From contig NZ_MDFM01000017.1 in the NCBI RefSeq assembly GCF_002939985.1, positions 36,621-100,620 of the forward strand: 64,000 bases of DNA, in the 5' to 3' direction. Made by a program: the position numbers and the translations under genes. The DNA comes from Xanthomonas hortorum pv. cynarae (lineage in GTDB: Bacteria; Pseudomonadota; Gammaproteobacteria; Xanthomonadales; Xanthomonadaceae). This document shows positions 1-6,861 of the stretch, in pieces. Position 1 is the stretch's first letter, and the number at the start of each line of letters is the position of its first letter. The notes beneath the pieces were generated by a model. The model had not been told where the DNA came from. It did no database searches and saw only the letters and a list, made by a program, of their open reading frames with translations.

Positions 1-929
1 TTGACGTTGAAGGCCAGTGCGATGCCTCGCTGTGCGCGTTTGTCATGCAAAACTGCCAGGCTCTGCCCGGTGCCATCACCGATGGGGTAGACGTTGTACA
101 CCGTCTCGCCATATCCGGCTGCAGGGCCGCGGAATGTCTGCCAATTGGCGAGTTCCTGCTGCGCTCGCGCATTGAATGGGGAAACTTCACGCACCGGTAT
201 TGCAAAGCGGGCCCCCTCTTCAAGTAATGGTGCGCCGAAATTGCTGTGGTAAAGAACCTGGTATTCGCCAGGTTGGTCGCTTTGATTGGTAAGCCGGTCA
301 TGCAGCGTGAAAGCGGTTGCGCCAGGCTCGGTGGTCAGTTCGGTATCGATCCGGAAATCGACTTTCTTGAAAGCTTGCTCGTTCAACACGCCTTTCAGGC
401 TGATTCGGTGCGGCGCACGCTCGTCGATACTGAGCACGACAGTGTGTGCGGGCAAATAGGATGCGCGTCCATGCAAGGTCAGGAGTTCTCCCCGATCCTC
501 ACCAGGGTGGCCGAGCCACTCGAATCCGCAACGCGCCACCAATTCGTTGAAACCCTCCAGCCAGCCCAAACCACCGCGGCTTTCCAGGTTGACGAAAGCG
601 GGATTGACCACCTCGCTGACCGGAGAGTCCCAACCAAGGCGTAAGGCGCCGACTTGAGCGCGCAGGACGTTCATGCCGCGGGTGGGCACGACGGTTAATT
701 GCATGGCTCCGGTATCGATCTCGATCAGCGCGCTGCCTTCCTGCCGGCCGCCGCTGAGGCGGCGCAAGCTGACTTTGAAGGGGGGACCATCGTGGATACC
801 GAGCTGATCGTTGCTGATGCTCCATTCCTGGACCGGTTTGTCAGGTGCGATGAGTGCGTAGTCCATGGCATGGGCTGGCAGGGCGGCAGCAACGATGCAA
901 CCAGCAATGAGCGAGCGAACAGTAATCAT
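1..929 (-). CDS. Exported DUF4432 (aldose 1-epimerase-like) protein, 3' end off the window
   Basis: The reading frame stays open from an ATG at 929 to the left edge, giving the first ~309 residues; the C-terminus is outside. Residues 1-20 (MITVRSLIAGC... ending PAHA) look like a Sec signal peptide, so a periplasmic location is inferred. The following sequence (PTRGMNVLRA, the GLGWLEGFNELVARCGFEW block, LTLHGRASYLPAH, YHSNFGAPLL) matches my recollection of DUF4432 proteins, which share the galactose mutarotase fold and act on, or bind, carbohydrate. The substrate cannot be read from the sequence. It is divergent from the NCS2-type permease at 1223. Confidence 0.8.
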   Translation of the reverse strand, partial: MITVRSLIAGCIVAAALPAHAMDYALIAPDKPVQEWSISNDQLGIHDGPPFKVSLRRLSGGRQEGSALIEIDTGAMQLTVVPTRGMNVLRAQVGALRLGWDSPVSEVVNPAFVNLESRGGLGWLEGFNELVARCGFEWLGHPGEDRGELLTLHGRASYLPAHTVVLSIDERAPHRISLKGVLNEQAFKKVDFRIDTELTTEPGATAFTLHDRLTNQSDQPGEYQVLYHSNFGAPLLEEGARFAIPVREVSPFNARAQQELANWQTFRGPAAGYGETVYNVYPIGDGTGQSLAVLHDKRAQRGIALAFNV

Positions 930-1222
930 TGGGGGGATTCTCCGTTATGAAGGGTAGCCGGGTACCTGAACGCCCTCGATGGTCAGAGTAGTCGCTGACG
1001 GCGTTCCTGTTGCACCGGTTGCGCATCGCTACGCTTGGTGATCGCTTTTTTCGTTGATGTGTAGGTGGATGGTCATTCATATCGCAGTGTTGCTGCCCGG
1101 CAGGGACCGCGCCGCTGCACCAGTACGTGCAAAAACGATCGCCTGCGTTGCGTTGCCGAGGCTGCGCTGCGCGCGCATGCTTCCGGGTACCATCACCCGA
1201 CCCCCATGCAATCGCCTGCCCC
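930..1222. other. Divergent intergenic region
   Basis: This 293-bp gap separates the minus-strand epimerase-like gene from the plus-strand permease and should hold both promoters. The minus-strand gene has a GGAG-type ribosome site just upstream of its ATG (GGAGAATCCCCCC before 929). I see no strong operator, terminator or additional coding sequence here. Confidence 0.4.
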
Positions 1223-2815
1223 ATGTCTTCCGCCTCTACCGCTTCGCCCCGCTGGTTCGTCGCCGGTGACCTCAATGGCTTCTTCGGCCTGGTCGTCGAC
1301 AATCTGTCCATCCTCGGCTTCATCGCGATGGCGCTCATCGGGATATTCCAGTTTCCCGCTGACGTGATATTCGAACGCATGTTTCCTGGCACTGCGTTCG
1401 GCGTGCTGGTTGGCAATTTGCTCTACACCTTGATGGCGCGGCGGCTGGCCGCACGCAGCGGGCGCGACGACGTCACCGCGATGCCGCTGGGCCTGGATGC
1501 GCCCACCAGCATCGGCATGGCATTGCTGGTGCTCGGCCCGGCGTTCGTCGCCTTCAAGGCGCAGGGGCTGGATCCGCAGGCGGCCGCCATCGCCACCTGG
1601 AAACTCGGCATGGCCTCGCTGGTGGTGATGGGCCTGCTCAAGCTGGTGCTGTCGTTTGCTGGCGAGGCGGTCACGCGCGCGCTGCCGCGTGCGGCGCTGC
1701 TCGGTTCGATCGCGGGCATTGCGTTGGTGCTGATGGGCTTGCTGCCGCTGCTGGAAACGCTGCGTTCGCCGGTGGCCGGCTTCGTCACCTTGGGTCTGCT
1801 GTTGTACGTGCTGCTGGCCAAGGGCCGGTTGCCGACCAAGTTGCCGGGTGTGCTGGTCGCCTTCGTCATCGGCACCGCGTTGTATTACGGGCTGGGACTG
1901 GCCGGACTGGGTGCGCCGGGTTTTGCAGTGCCGGACTGGGCGACGCCGAAGATCGTGTTGCCGCTGCCGAACCTGGGCTTTATCGAAGGCCTGTCGGCCA
2001 CGGTGGCGTACCTGCCGTTGCTGCTGCCTTTCGGTCTGTTGATGGTGGTGGGTGGCATCAATGTCAGCGAGAGCGCACGCGCTGCGGGCGATGACTACCG
2101 CACCCGCGACATTCTGCTGGTGGAAGCCTTCGCCACACTGGTTGCAGGCGTGTGCGGCGGCGTGGCGCAGACCACGCCGTATATCGGCCAGCCGGCGTAC
2201 AAGCACATGGGCGCACGTTCGGGCTATACGTTGCTGACCGGCTTGTTCGTCGGCATCGGCGGCATGCTGGGTGTGATCAGCGGGCTGGTGCAGTGGCTGC
2301 CGCTGGCGGTGCTGGCACCGATCATCGTGTACGTGTCGATCGACATCACCACGCAAGCGTTTCAGGCCACGCCCAAGCATCATGCCAGCGCGATGGTGTT
2401 GGGCTTTCTGCCTTCGGTGGCGTACCTGCTGACCATCAAGGCGCCGGGCTGGATTCCGCCGGAGCAACTGATTGCGCTGACCACCAAACTCGATGGTCAC
2501 GGCCTGCCGGAGCTGGCGGTGATCTTCGCGCTGGGCAATGGTTTCATCATCACCGCGATGCTGTGGATCGCGGCGGTGGCGGCGATGATCGATGGCCGGC
2601 TGCGACGCGGTGCGGTGTTTCTGCTGGTGGCCGCTGGCCTGACGTTGTTTGGCCTGATCCATTCGGTGGACCCGCGCGGCGGCATTTATCTGCCGTGGTC
2701 GCTGCAAGGGTTGGCGCGGGTGATCAGCTGGCAGTTCGTCGGTGCCTACGTCGCGCTGGCGGTGACGTTGTTGCTGCTGTCGCTGCTGCCTGCACGCAAG
2801 GAAGCATTGCAATGA
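1223..2815 (+). CDS. NCS2-family (xanthine/uracil-type) permease
   Basis: A 530-residue, very hydrophobic inner-membrane protein with about 12-14 predicted membrane segments. The DDVTAMPLGLDAPTS segment (near residue 80) and the GGVAQTTPYIGQPAYKHMGARSGYT segment (near residue 310) resemble the half-helix and QT-x-P-x-G-x-x-x-Y-x-x-x-GARSGYT region of NCS2 nucleobase transporters, so import of a purine, pyrimidine or related solute with protons is the family expectation. The substrate is not determined. I chose ATG 1223 because the next residues lead directly into the first helix; the frame is open further upstream but that part reads as non-hydrophobic Arg/Cys-rich sequence. Its stop overlaps the start of the next gene (ATGA), implying translational coupling. 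Confidence 0.75.
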   Translation: MSSASTASPRWFVAGDLNGFFGLVVDNLSILGFIAMALIGIFQFPADVIFERMFPGTAFGVLVGNLLYTLMARRLAARSGRDDVTAMPLGLDAPTSIGMALLVLGPAFVAFKAQGLDPQAAAIATWKLGMASLVVMGLLKLVLSFAGEAVTRALPRAALLGSIAGIALVLMGLLPLLETLRSPVAGFVTLGLLLYVLLAKGRLPTKLPGVLVAFVIGTALYYGLGLAGLGAPGFAVPDWATPKIVLPLPNLGFIEGLSATVAYLPLLLPFGLLMVVGGINVSESARAAGDDYRTRDILLVEAFATLVAGVCGGVAQTTPYIGQPAYKHMGARSGYTLLTGLFVGIGGMLGVISGLVQWLPLAVLAPIIVYVSIDITTQAFQATPKHHASAMVLGFLPSVAYLLTIKAPGWIPPEQLIALTTKLDGHGLPELAVIFALGNGFIITAMLWIAAVAAMIDGRLRRGAVFLLVAAGLTLFGLIHSVDPRGGIYLPWSLQGLARVISWQFVGAYVALAVTLLLLSLLPARKEALQ

Positions 2816-3981
2816 ACTATCGCTCGGCCGCGGTGCGGATAGTGGTTGGTGGTGCCCTGTTGCTGGGTGCAAGCGGTGCCTGGGCGGCCTCGTTCGATTG
2901 CAAGCAGGCAAGCACTGCGGTCGAAAAACGGCTGTGTGCGGTGCCGGCGCTCGGTGATCTGGACGATCAGTTGGACGAGTCCTATCGGGCGCTGGTGGAG
3001 ACCACGCCGCGCAGTTCGGTGGCGAGCGTGCGCGATCAGCAACGGGCGTGGCTGCGCCAGCGCAATGCCTGCGCGCAGGACGCCAAGCTGGACGACTGCC
3101 TGCAGCGCTCATTGAAGGCCAGAGCCGATGTGTTGGCCAAGGCGCTGACTGCACAGCAACAGGCACTGGATCGCATCATCGCCAGCATTCCCACGGCGCC
3201 TGCCGACGCGGCGCGCCAGTTGCAGGGCTACGACACGCCGCTTGCCTCGGCATGGCTGGCTTACTTGCATCAGTTCGTGCCTGCGGCGGGGGTGGATGCG
3301 GCGCTGGCCAATGCGCGGTTCGAGAGTGCGCGCAAGGCGTTGCGCAAGGTCGACACGTTTGCGGCGTCGTTGCTCGACGATGTGGATGGCATGCCGGCCA
3401 TACAGGCACCAGAACGCGTCTTGACGTTGCTACGCTTGTGGATCGAGCGCGACGACAGCGATCAGCGTCCTTACGTGCATTGCTTCATCTTTGCTGCGGT
3501 GGGTGAGCCGGCATACAACGCGTTCGGCTCGCTGTATGGGTCGACACGCGACGGGTTCGCGCCGATCTGCAAGCCGCCGGGCGGTTTGTTTGCATTGGCC
3601 AGCTGGAAACAGCTGGATGCGGGCTTCGCGGGGTTGATCGAGGCATTGAGCAAGGATGCCGGCACCATTCGCTACGCCAGTTACGCGGAGTGGAAAATCA
3701 TCGCGCTACGCGCGTCGGTGTCGCCGTTGTTGTATCTGACGCCTGCACTGCGCAAGAGCTACGGCGACGATCCGGACAAGGCGATTGCGGCCTGGAACGG
3801 GGAAGACAGCGATTGGCCGGCGGCGCAACGCAAGGCCGTGCGCGCGTTGCTGCCGAAGGTGCGTGCCGACACGGCGGCGTGGCTGGTGCGCGAGAAGCGC
3901 CTGCCTGCGAAACAGGCCGATCAGGTGGCTGCCGCGATCGTGGCGGCTTGGGTGAATGCGCGGTTGGATTTCGCAAGCTGA
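2812..3981 (+). CDS. Exported LprI/DUF1311-like protein
   Basis: 389 residues. A signal peptide is evident (MNYRSAAVRIVVGGALLLGASGAWA, cleavage after AWA near residue 25). The mature N-terminus has the FDCKQASTAVEKRLCAVPALGDLDDQLDESY pattern, the cysteine-containing signature of the lysozyme-inhibitor LprI (DUF1311) domain, with four Cys in the first ~80 mature residues that could form disulfides. The remaining ~290 residues are not recognisable. The start ATG lies inside the permease stop (ATGA), so the two are expected to be one transcript. A periplasmic role is inferred; lysozyme inhibition is only a family-level possibility. Confidence 0.7.
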   Translation: MNYRSAAVRIVVGGALLLGASGAWAASFDCKQASTAVEKRLCAVPALGDLDDQLDESYRALVETTPRSSVASVRDQQRAWLRQRNACAQDAKLDDCLQRSLKARADVLAKALTAQQQALDRIIASIPTAPADAARQLQGYDTPLASAWLAYLHQFVPAAGVDAALANARFESARKALRKVDTFAASLLDDVDGMPAIQAPERVLTLLRLWIERDDSDQRPYVHCFIFAAVGEPAYNAFGSLYGSTRDGFAPICKPPGGLFALASWKQLDAGFAGLIEALSKDAGTIRYASYAEWKIIALRASVSPLLYLTPALRKSYGDDPDKAIAAWNGEDSDWPAAQRKAVRALLPKVRADTAAWLVREKRLPAKQADQVAAAIVAAWVNARLDFAS

Positions 3982-4121
3982 GCGCGGCGGGCACACCTAA
4001 CTTCGCGGATATGAGACGGCTGGCGTTGTTGCTTGATGCGGCAACGCCGGGCGTCCTGGTCCGAGACTAGGTAATGTGGATAAGCCGAAGCCGAAGCCTG
4101 CGATCTGCGGTTTGGCTGCAG

Positions 4122-4229
4122 GGTCCTTGCCCGCCCACCCTCGCGGGACACGCCGCAAGTACGTCCGTGTAGGCTCTTACGCGGCGTCCATGCCGCGTAA
4201 GGTCCCGCGACGGTGGGCGGGCAAGGACC
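4122..4229 (+). repeat. Inverted-repeat element, arm type A, copy 1
   Basis: 108 bp bounded by perfect 18-bp inverted ends GGTCCTTGCCCGCCCACC / GGTGGGCGGGCAAGGACC. The interior holds a second inverted pair (GCGGGAC...GTCCCGC), a third palindromic part (TTACGCGGC..GCCGCGTAA) and the asymmetric word ACGCCGCAAGTACGTCC that fixes orientation (here +). Outside the inner end lies CCCTGCAGCCAA (on the complement), which is also found beside the other type A copies. Seven related copies occur in this window. It can fold into a long stem in RNA or single-stranded DNA. Confidence 0.85.
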
Positions 4230-4362
4230 AGTCGGGATGGTCGCTGCGCATGGTGCAAGCCATGCATGACGTGCGTCGTTTGGGTAACAGCGCGTCCGAT
4301 CAGCTTCCCAAGGCAAGCCGAGTGACAGAAAGGCTTTCAGCAAAGCAGCCAGCAAACTGTCT

Positions 4363-4471
4363 GGTGCGGTGTCCTCGCCGATTGCGGGACCGTGTGGCGG
4401 CATGGATGCCGCCACCGAGCCTACATGGAGGTACTTGCGGCGTGTCCCGCGAGCGGTGAGGGCATCGCGCC
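4363..4471 (-). repeat. Inverted-repeat element, arm type B, copy 1
   Basis: 109 bp with the same core as the neighbouring element (CTTGCGGCGTGTCCCGC on this strand, so inverted relative to it) but different outer arms: GGTGCGGTGTCCTCGCCG on the left and CGGTGAGGGCATCGCGCC on the right, which pair with a few transitions. The middle palindrome is GGTGGCGGC / GCCGCCACC instead of the TTACGCGGC version. It lies 133 bp from the type A copy. Confidence 0.85.
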
Positions 4472-4550
4472 CTCGACCCACTAAATCGATGGAACCACCG
4501 CGCCATCTCATGGTCACACCATGGATGTTGTCGATGTAAGGAGTTTCACG

Positions 4551-5366
4551 ATGCAATCGAAGTCTTCGCGTTGGCCGTGGCTGCTGGCGGTGCCAATCGT
4601 GGCCGGTGCCGCCTGGTGGCTATTCAGCGGTTCATCCAATCCGTCGGGCGCGTTGCCTGCGCCGATCAGCCAGACCGCAAGCGCTGTGGCAGCCGCTGTG
4701 ACTCCAGCGCCGCCCGTGCCGGCCGGGCCACGGCATCAGGTGCAGGCGCCCTCGGTCGATGCCGCTGACGCTGCGATTCCTGCGCTGGCACAGAGCGATG
4801 CGGCTGCCTGGCAGGCATTGCTGGACCTGGTGCAGGACGATGGCGCGTTGTCGATCGTGGTGCGCAAGCATCTGATCGAGCGCGTTGTGGTGATGATCGA
4901 CAATCTGACCCAGCCCAGCATCAGCCGCCGTGTCTCGGTGCTGCAGCCGGTGACGGGTGAGTTGCAGGTCTCCGATGCCGCTGGCGCTGTTGTGATCGAT
5001 CAGGCCAATGCGGCGCGTTATGCGCCTTACGTGGCGGCATTCACCCGGGTGGATGCGCAGGCGTTGGTGCGCAGTTACGTGCGTTTCTACCCGCTGTTTC
5101 AGCAGGCATATGCCGATCTCGGCGCGCCGGATCGTTACTTCAACGACCGCGTGATCGATGTGATCGATCATCTGTTACGTACGCCGGATCCGGCGCAACC
5201 GATGAAGGTGGTGCGCGACGAACGCGGTCGCTATCGCTTTGTCGATCCTGCGCTGGAAGCGCTGTCGGTTGGGCAAAAAGCCGTGTTGCGGCTGGGGCCG
5301 ACGCAGGCCGCTGCGGTGAAGGTGCAGTTGCAGCGAATTCGGACGGCATTGCTGCAGGGACGTTGA
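4551..5366 (+). CDS. DUF3014 membrane-anchored protein
   Basis: 271 residues. There is a single N-terminal membrane segment (WPWLLAVPIVAGAAWWLF, about residues 7-24), then a Pro/Ala-rich linker to about residue 75, then the conserved domain (VRKHLIERVVVMIDNLTQPSISRRVSVLQP, YAPYVAAFTRVDAQALVRSYVRFYPLFQQAY) that I recognise as DUF3014. The function of this family is unknown; topology suggests the domain is periplasmic. ATG 4551 is chosen over an upstream in-frame ATG at 4521 because AAGGAG lies 6-7 bp before it. The gene sits alone after the repeat pair. Confidence 0.8.
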   Translation: MQSKSSRWPWLLAVPIVAGAAWWLFSGSSNPSGALPAPISQTASAVAAAVTPAPPVPAGPRHQVQAPSVDAADAAIPALAQSDAAAWQALLDLVQDDGALSIVVRKHLIERVVVMIDNLTQPSISRRVSVLQPVTGELQVSDAAGAVVIDQANAARYAPYVAAFTRVDAQALVRSYVRFYPLFQQAYADLGAPDRYFNDRVIDVIDHLLRTPDPAQPMKVVRDERGRYRFVDPALEALSVGQKAVLRLGPTQAAAVKVQLQRIRTALLQGR

Positions 5367-5391
5367 GGCGGCTTGCGATCGATGCAAGGAT

Positions 5392-5414
5392 AAGGCCGCA
5401 CTGAGTGCGGCCTT
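5392..5414 (+). terminator. Hairpin after the DUF3014 gene
   Basis: AAGGCCGCAC-TGA-GTGCGGCCTT, a perfect 10-bp stem with a 3-nt loop, 26 bp after the DUF3014 stop and between convergent genes. There is no long T tract on either side, so it is a plausible but not classical intrinsic terminator. Confidence 0.55.
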
Positions 5415-5472
5415 GCATGCTGCAGTGGCATGCATCCGGTGTCGGCATCGGAGCAGGTAATTTCGGTGCTAC

Positions 5473-5506
5473 TTGCGTTGCAATGCGTTGCGTTGCGTTG
5501 CGATGC
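5473..5506. repeat. Short GTTGC tandem repeat
   Basis: A run of TTGCG/TTGCA/ATGCG units with a 5-bp period, about six units with one substitution, between the hairpin and the end of the glutathione S-transferase gene. A slippage-type microsatellite with no visible function. Confidence 0.6.
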
Positions 5507-5526
5507 AGGAGACGCCGCCGTATCGA

Positions 5527-6234
5527 TTACGCCGCATCCAGCTCCGGATAGTGGCGAAAAATGCCATTGGTGTTGAACGCCACGCGTCGCTCGGATGCGA
5601 GATAGGCGGCAATGCGCGGACGCTCGGCCACGCGCTGCTGCAAGGCCTTGAGGCCGGGCAGATCGGTCGACAGCGTTGCCATGCGCTTGGGAAACATGTA
5701 TTCCAGCCCGCTGATCAGCTGGAACAGCGATAGATCCACATACGAGTGCGCGCCCAGTACATGGATGCCGCCGGCCTGCTGCAGCACCTGTTCGAAGTAG
5801 CCCAGGAATTTGGGCAGGCGGTTCTCGCGCAGGTCCTTGGCACGCTTGGCCGCTTCGGCTTTCTGGTCTTCGTAATACAGGCCGGTGGCGATCGGATGAT
5901 GGGTATCGTGCACTTCGGCCACCAGGTCGGTGATGGTCAGCTGCAATTGCAATGCCTGGATGCGTAGTGCATCCGATTCCGGTACCAGCTTCAGCTGCTG
6001 CCCAATGAAATGCAGGATCGCTGCGACTTGCGCAACCATCGTTTTGCCGGCCTTGAGGAAGGGCGGTGCGAACGGCTGGGCGCCGGCTTGGTGACCTTCC
6101 AGAAAGGCATTCATCACGTCATCGCCTTCCACGCGCGTCACGTCGGTGTAGTCGGCGCCGGCATCTTCCAGTGCGAGGCGGACGAATTCGCCGCGGCCTT
6201 GCAGGCCGGTCCAGTAGTAGAGCTGATAGTGCAT
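5527..6234 (-). CDS. Glutathione S-transferase family protein
   Basis: 235 residues, the usual cytosolic GST length. The N-terminal thioredoxin-like half starts MHYQLYYWTGLQGRGEFVRLALEDAGADYTDV and carries an FAPPFLKAGKTMVAQVAAILHFI block, equivalent to the cis-Pro and Ser/Gln glutathione-binding region. The helical C-terminal half runs from about residue 90. The pattern with Tyr near residue 7 resembles sigma/alpha-like GSTs. Activity would be glutathione conjugation or peroxide detoxification, with unknown substrate. GGAG lies 6 bp before the ATG. It is downstream of, and co-oriented with, the GIY-YIG gene. Confidence 0.85.
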   Translation of the reverse strand: MHYQLYYWTGLQGRGEFVRLALEDAGADYTDVTRVEGDDVMNAFLEGHQAGAQPFAPPFLKAGKTMVAQVAAILHFIGQQLKLVPESDALRIQALQLQLTITDLVAEVHDTHHPIATGLYYEDQKAEAAKRAKDLRENRLPKFLGYFEQVLQQAGGIHVLGAHSYVDLSLFQLISGLEYMFPKRMATLSTDLPGLKALQQRVAERPRIAAYLASERRVAFNTNGIFRHYPELDAA

Positions 6235-6279
6235 GCGCTGCTCCGCGATTGATGGCGGTGCAGCGTAGAAAACACACGG

Positions 6280-6588
6280 CTAGGCGGGTGTGATCGATGC
6301 GTCAGTGAGCTGTGACTCGGCGCCGTCGTGCGCTTGCGCCAGCAACCAGGCCAGCTTGCGCGTGCGCGGTTGCTGCTTGAGCTGCCACTCTGCGCGCGAG
6401 GCGGCGGCGCGGTTCGCGTACGGGTGGCTGGCAAGCACTTCCAGTGGTGGATGTGCGCGTGTGTAGCGCGCGCCGGTGCCACGCAGATGTGCCTGGAAGC
6501 GGCGCTCCAGATCGTTGGTGATGCCGGCGTAATAGCTGCCGTTGCGACACAGCAGCAGGTAGAGGTGCCAGGGCTTGGGTGCATCCAT
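6280..6588 (-). CDS. Small GIY-YIG nuclease-superfamily protein (UPF0213-like)
   Basis: 102 residues from ATG 6588. The order [45 protein letters not shown] is the single-domain GIY-YIG layout, with the Tyr-Leu and YAGIT forms of the two motifs, the Arg of ERRFQAH and a KYT/RYT motif. Single-domain proteins of this size form a broad bacterial family, often called UPF0213, with poorly known roles in DNA processing. An in-frame ATG at 6624 could extend it by 12 residues; neither start has a clear ribosome site. Its stop is 45 bp from the GST start, so they may be one unit. Confidence 0.75.
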   Translation of the reverse strand: MDAPKPWHLYLLLCRNGSYYAGITNDLERRFQAHLRGTGARYTRAHPPLEVLASHPYANRAAASRAEWQLKQQPRTRKLAWLLAQAHDGAESQLTDASITPA

Positions 6589-6682
6589 GAACCCATTATC
6601 GCCACTTGACTCGATGTTGTGCATCGGTGGTCTTCGAGCGCGCTTGGCGCTGGCTATCCGCACGCACTGCGGTGCGTGAGTG

Positions 6683-6707
6683 AATAACCACCTAAACATT
6701 GGTTATT
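6683..6707. promoter_or_regulatory. AATAACC/GGTTATT inverted repeat upstream of the organosulfur cluster
   Basis: Perfect 7-bp arms AATAACC and GGTTATT separated by 11 bp, 155 bp before the TonB receptor start. A further GAATAACCG half-site lies at 6805-6813. The AT-rich symmetrical site in an otherwise GC-rich region is the size expected for a LysR-type regulator such as CysB/Cbl, which control sulfur-starvation genes. The identity of the regulator is inference; none is encoded nearby. Confidence 0.45.
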
Positions 6708-6861
6708 TGACGCTCGCGGCAGCTGCAAACAGCATGCGCTATTGCATTGAACCGCCTGCCGGGTCTGCGCTGCACCTTGTTCGCCGCGCACGCACGGCGC
6801 TCTCGAATAACCGAAGTCACTAACGCTGCCACAAGACAGCTGACGCCACGAAAGGACATAC

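Noticed and set aside
1193..3166. Long minus-strand open frame opposite the permease and LprI-like genes
   Set aside because: High-GC antisense shadow: His/Arg/Gln-rich with no hydrophobic core, while the plus strand encodes clear membrane and exported proteins.
4122..4471. The paired inverted repeats as a CRISPR array
   Set aside because: Only two units per site, of ~108 bp, in opposite orientation and with different arms; there are no regular spacers and no cas genes.
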